A stretch of 64,000 nt of DNA from Nymphaea colorata (lineage: Eukaryota > Streptophyta > Magnoliopsida > Nymphaeales > Nymphaeaceae). Of the stretch, positions 63,786-64,000 are shown piece by piece; positions within the stretch are counted from its first letter, which is position 1; each line of letters opens with the position of its first letter. Position numbers and translations under genes: made by a program. Location of the stretch: positions 13,685,868-13,749,867 of the forward strand of contig NC_045150.1 of the NCBI RefSeq assembly GCF_008831285.2, given 5' to 3'. The notes beneath the pieces were generated by a model. The model saw only the letters and a program-made list of their open reading frames with translations, made no database searches and had not been told where the DNA came from.

Positions 63786-64000
63786 GATCACCTACAGTTA
63801 ATCGAATGATTTTAACATTTTATTGCATTTGTACCGATTGATTTAAGAAATTGAAATCCTAAGTTTGAATGAATACAAATGAGATTTAAGCATTCATTTC
63901 ATCCCTTATATTCAATGCAATGAGTTAAACATGTTGTTATGTTTAGACTGAATGAATAAAGAGATTGAAACAACAAGTTCGCATAAATATGAACCAGATT
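63786..64000 (+). repeat. Module start running off the window
   Basis: First monomer and most of the second (TTATATTCAATGC, GCATAAATATGAACC), which points to a beta. The window ends before the third monomer, so the type is not certain. Confidence 0.8.

Larger units (their letters stand above)
1..64000 (+). repeat. Satellite DNA array, ~114-bp monomers in higher-order repeats
   Basis: Every stretch I read is made of monomers of about 111-115 bp in a single orientation. Each starts with a variant of GATCCCTTATAGTTAATCC and ends near CATTCATTT. No interspersed element, unique sequence or inverted segment interrupts the array apart from the N gap. Monomers at different places in a module have clearly diverged, while the same position in successive modules is nearly identical, which is the hallmark of a higher-order repeat. 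Reading frames are short (90 codons or fewer) in all six frames. A centromeric or heterochromatic role is inferred from this organisation; nothing in the sequence proves it. The family is not one I can name. Confidence 0.97.

Noticed and set aside
1-64000. CRISPR-like array of regular direct repeats
   Set aside because: There are no unique spacers between identical short repeats; the whole unit is repeated, monomers are about 114 bp, and the context is a eukaryotic satellite.
1-64000. Transposons, LTRs, telomere repeats, rRNA or tRNA genes inside the array
   Set aside because: I looked for breaks in the monomer rhythm, terminal repeats, TTAGGG/TTTAGGG runs and tRNA-like stretches and found none; all departures are explained by deletions or junctions between modules.
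1-64000. Inverted or hairpin-forming arrays from AATGAATG near CATTCATT in each monomer
   Set aside because: The arms are short, imperfect and AT-rich, as expected by chance in such sequence, and they are not better conserved than their surroundings.

Overview
The whole 64-kb window is tandemly repeated, AT-rich satellite DNA (about 30% G+C by eye). There are no genes, RNA genes or transposons that I can support. The long, head-to-tail arrays, the higher-order periodicity and a 100-base N placeholder fit a eukaryotic chromosome assembly: a centromere, pericentromere or heterochromatic block. I do not recognise the satellite family, and the sequence does not say whether the host is plant or animal.

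Three nested scales are visible. (1) A monomer of about 111-115 bp, always in the same orientation. It starts near GATCCCTTATAGTTAATCC and ends with CATTCATTT. Inside it a core resembling AATGANTTTAA recurs at spacings of roughly 32, 41 and 41 bp, which suggests an older unit of about 38 bp. (2) Three modules built from monomers. Alpha (865 bp) has 7 full monomers plus truncated ones of 32 and 36 bp. Beta (721 bp) has 6 full monomers plus one truncated 40-bp monomer. Gamma (873 bp) has the alpha layout plus an 8-bp insertion, CTTAGAGT. (3) A higher-order repeat (HOR) of alpha+beta, 1586 bp (13 full and 3 truncated monomers), repeated from about 7.3 to 43.6 kb. At two places a block of three HORs (about 4.75 kb) is itself duplicated in tandem.

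Layout: 1-4981, a variant gamma+beta array with a 1693-bp period; 4982-8917, a transition zone; 8918-24756, regular 1586-bp HORs including an almost perfect 4747-bp duplication; 24757-25591, a deletion chimera; 25592-43652, HORs of slightly more variable length including a second 3-HOR duplication whose right copy carries many 1-base deletions; 43653-43752, the N gap; 43753-64000, a disordered zone in which alpha, beta, gamma and alpha/gamma hybrids are mixed and several recombination junctions can be placed. Reading frames of up to 90 codons recur on the minus strand only because the repeat recurs; I do not regard them as genes.

I see no new gene system. What is worth a second look is the repeat architecture: how beta derives from the alpha/gamma layout by one 151-bp deletion, the 3-HOR amplification steps, the mosaic modules, the conserved palindromes, and the assembly-quality signal around the gap.
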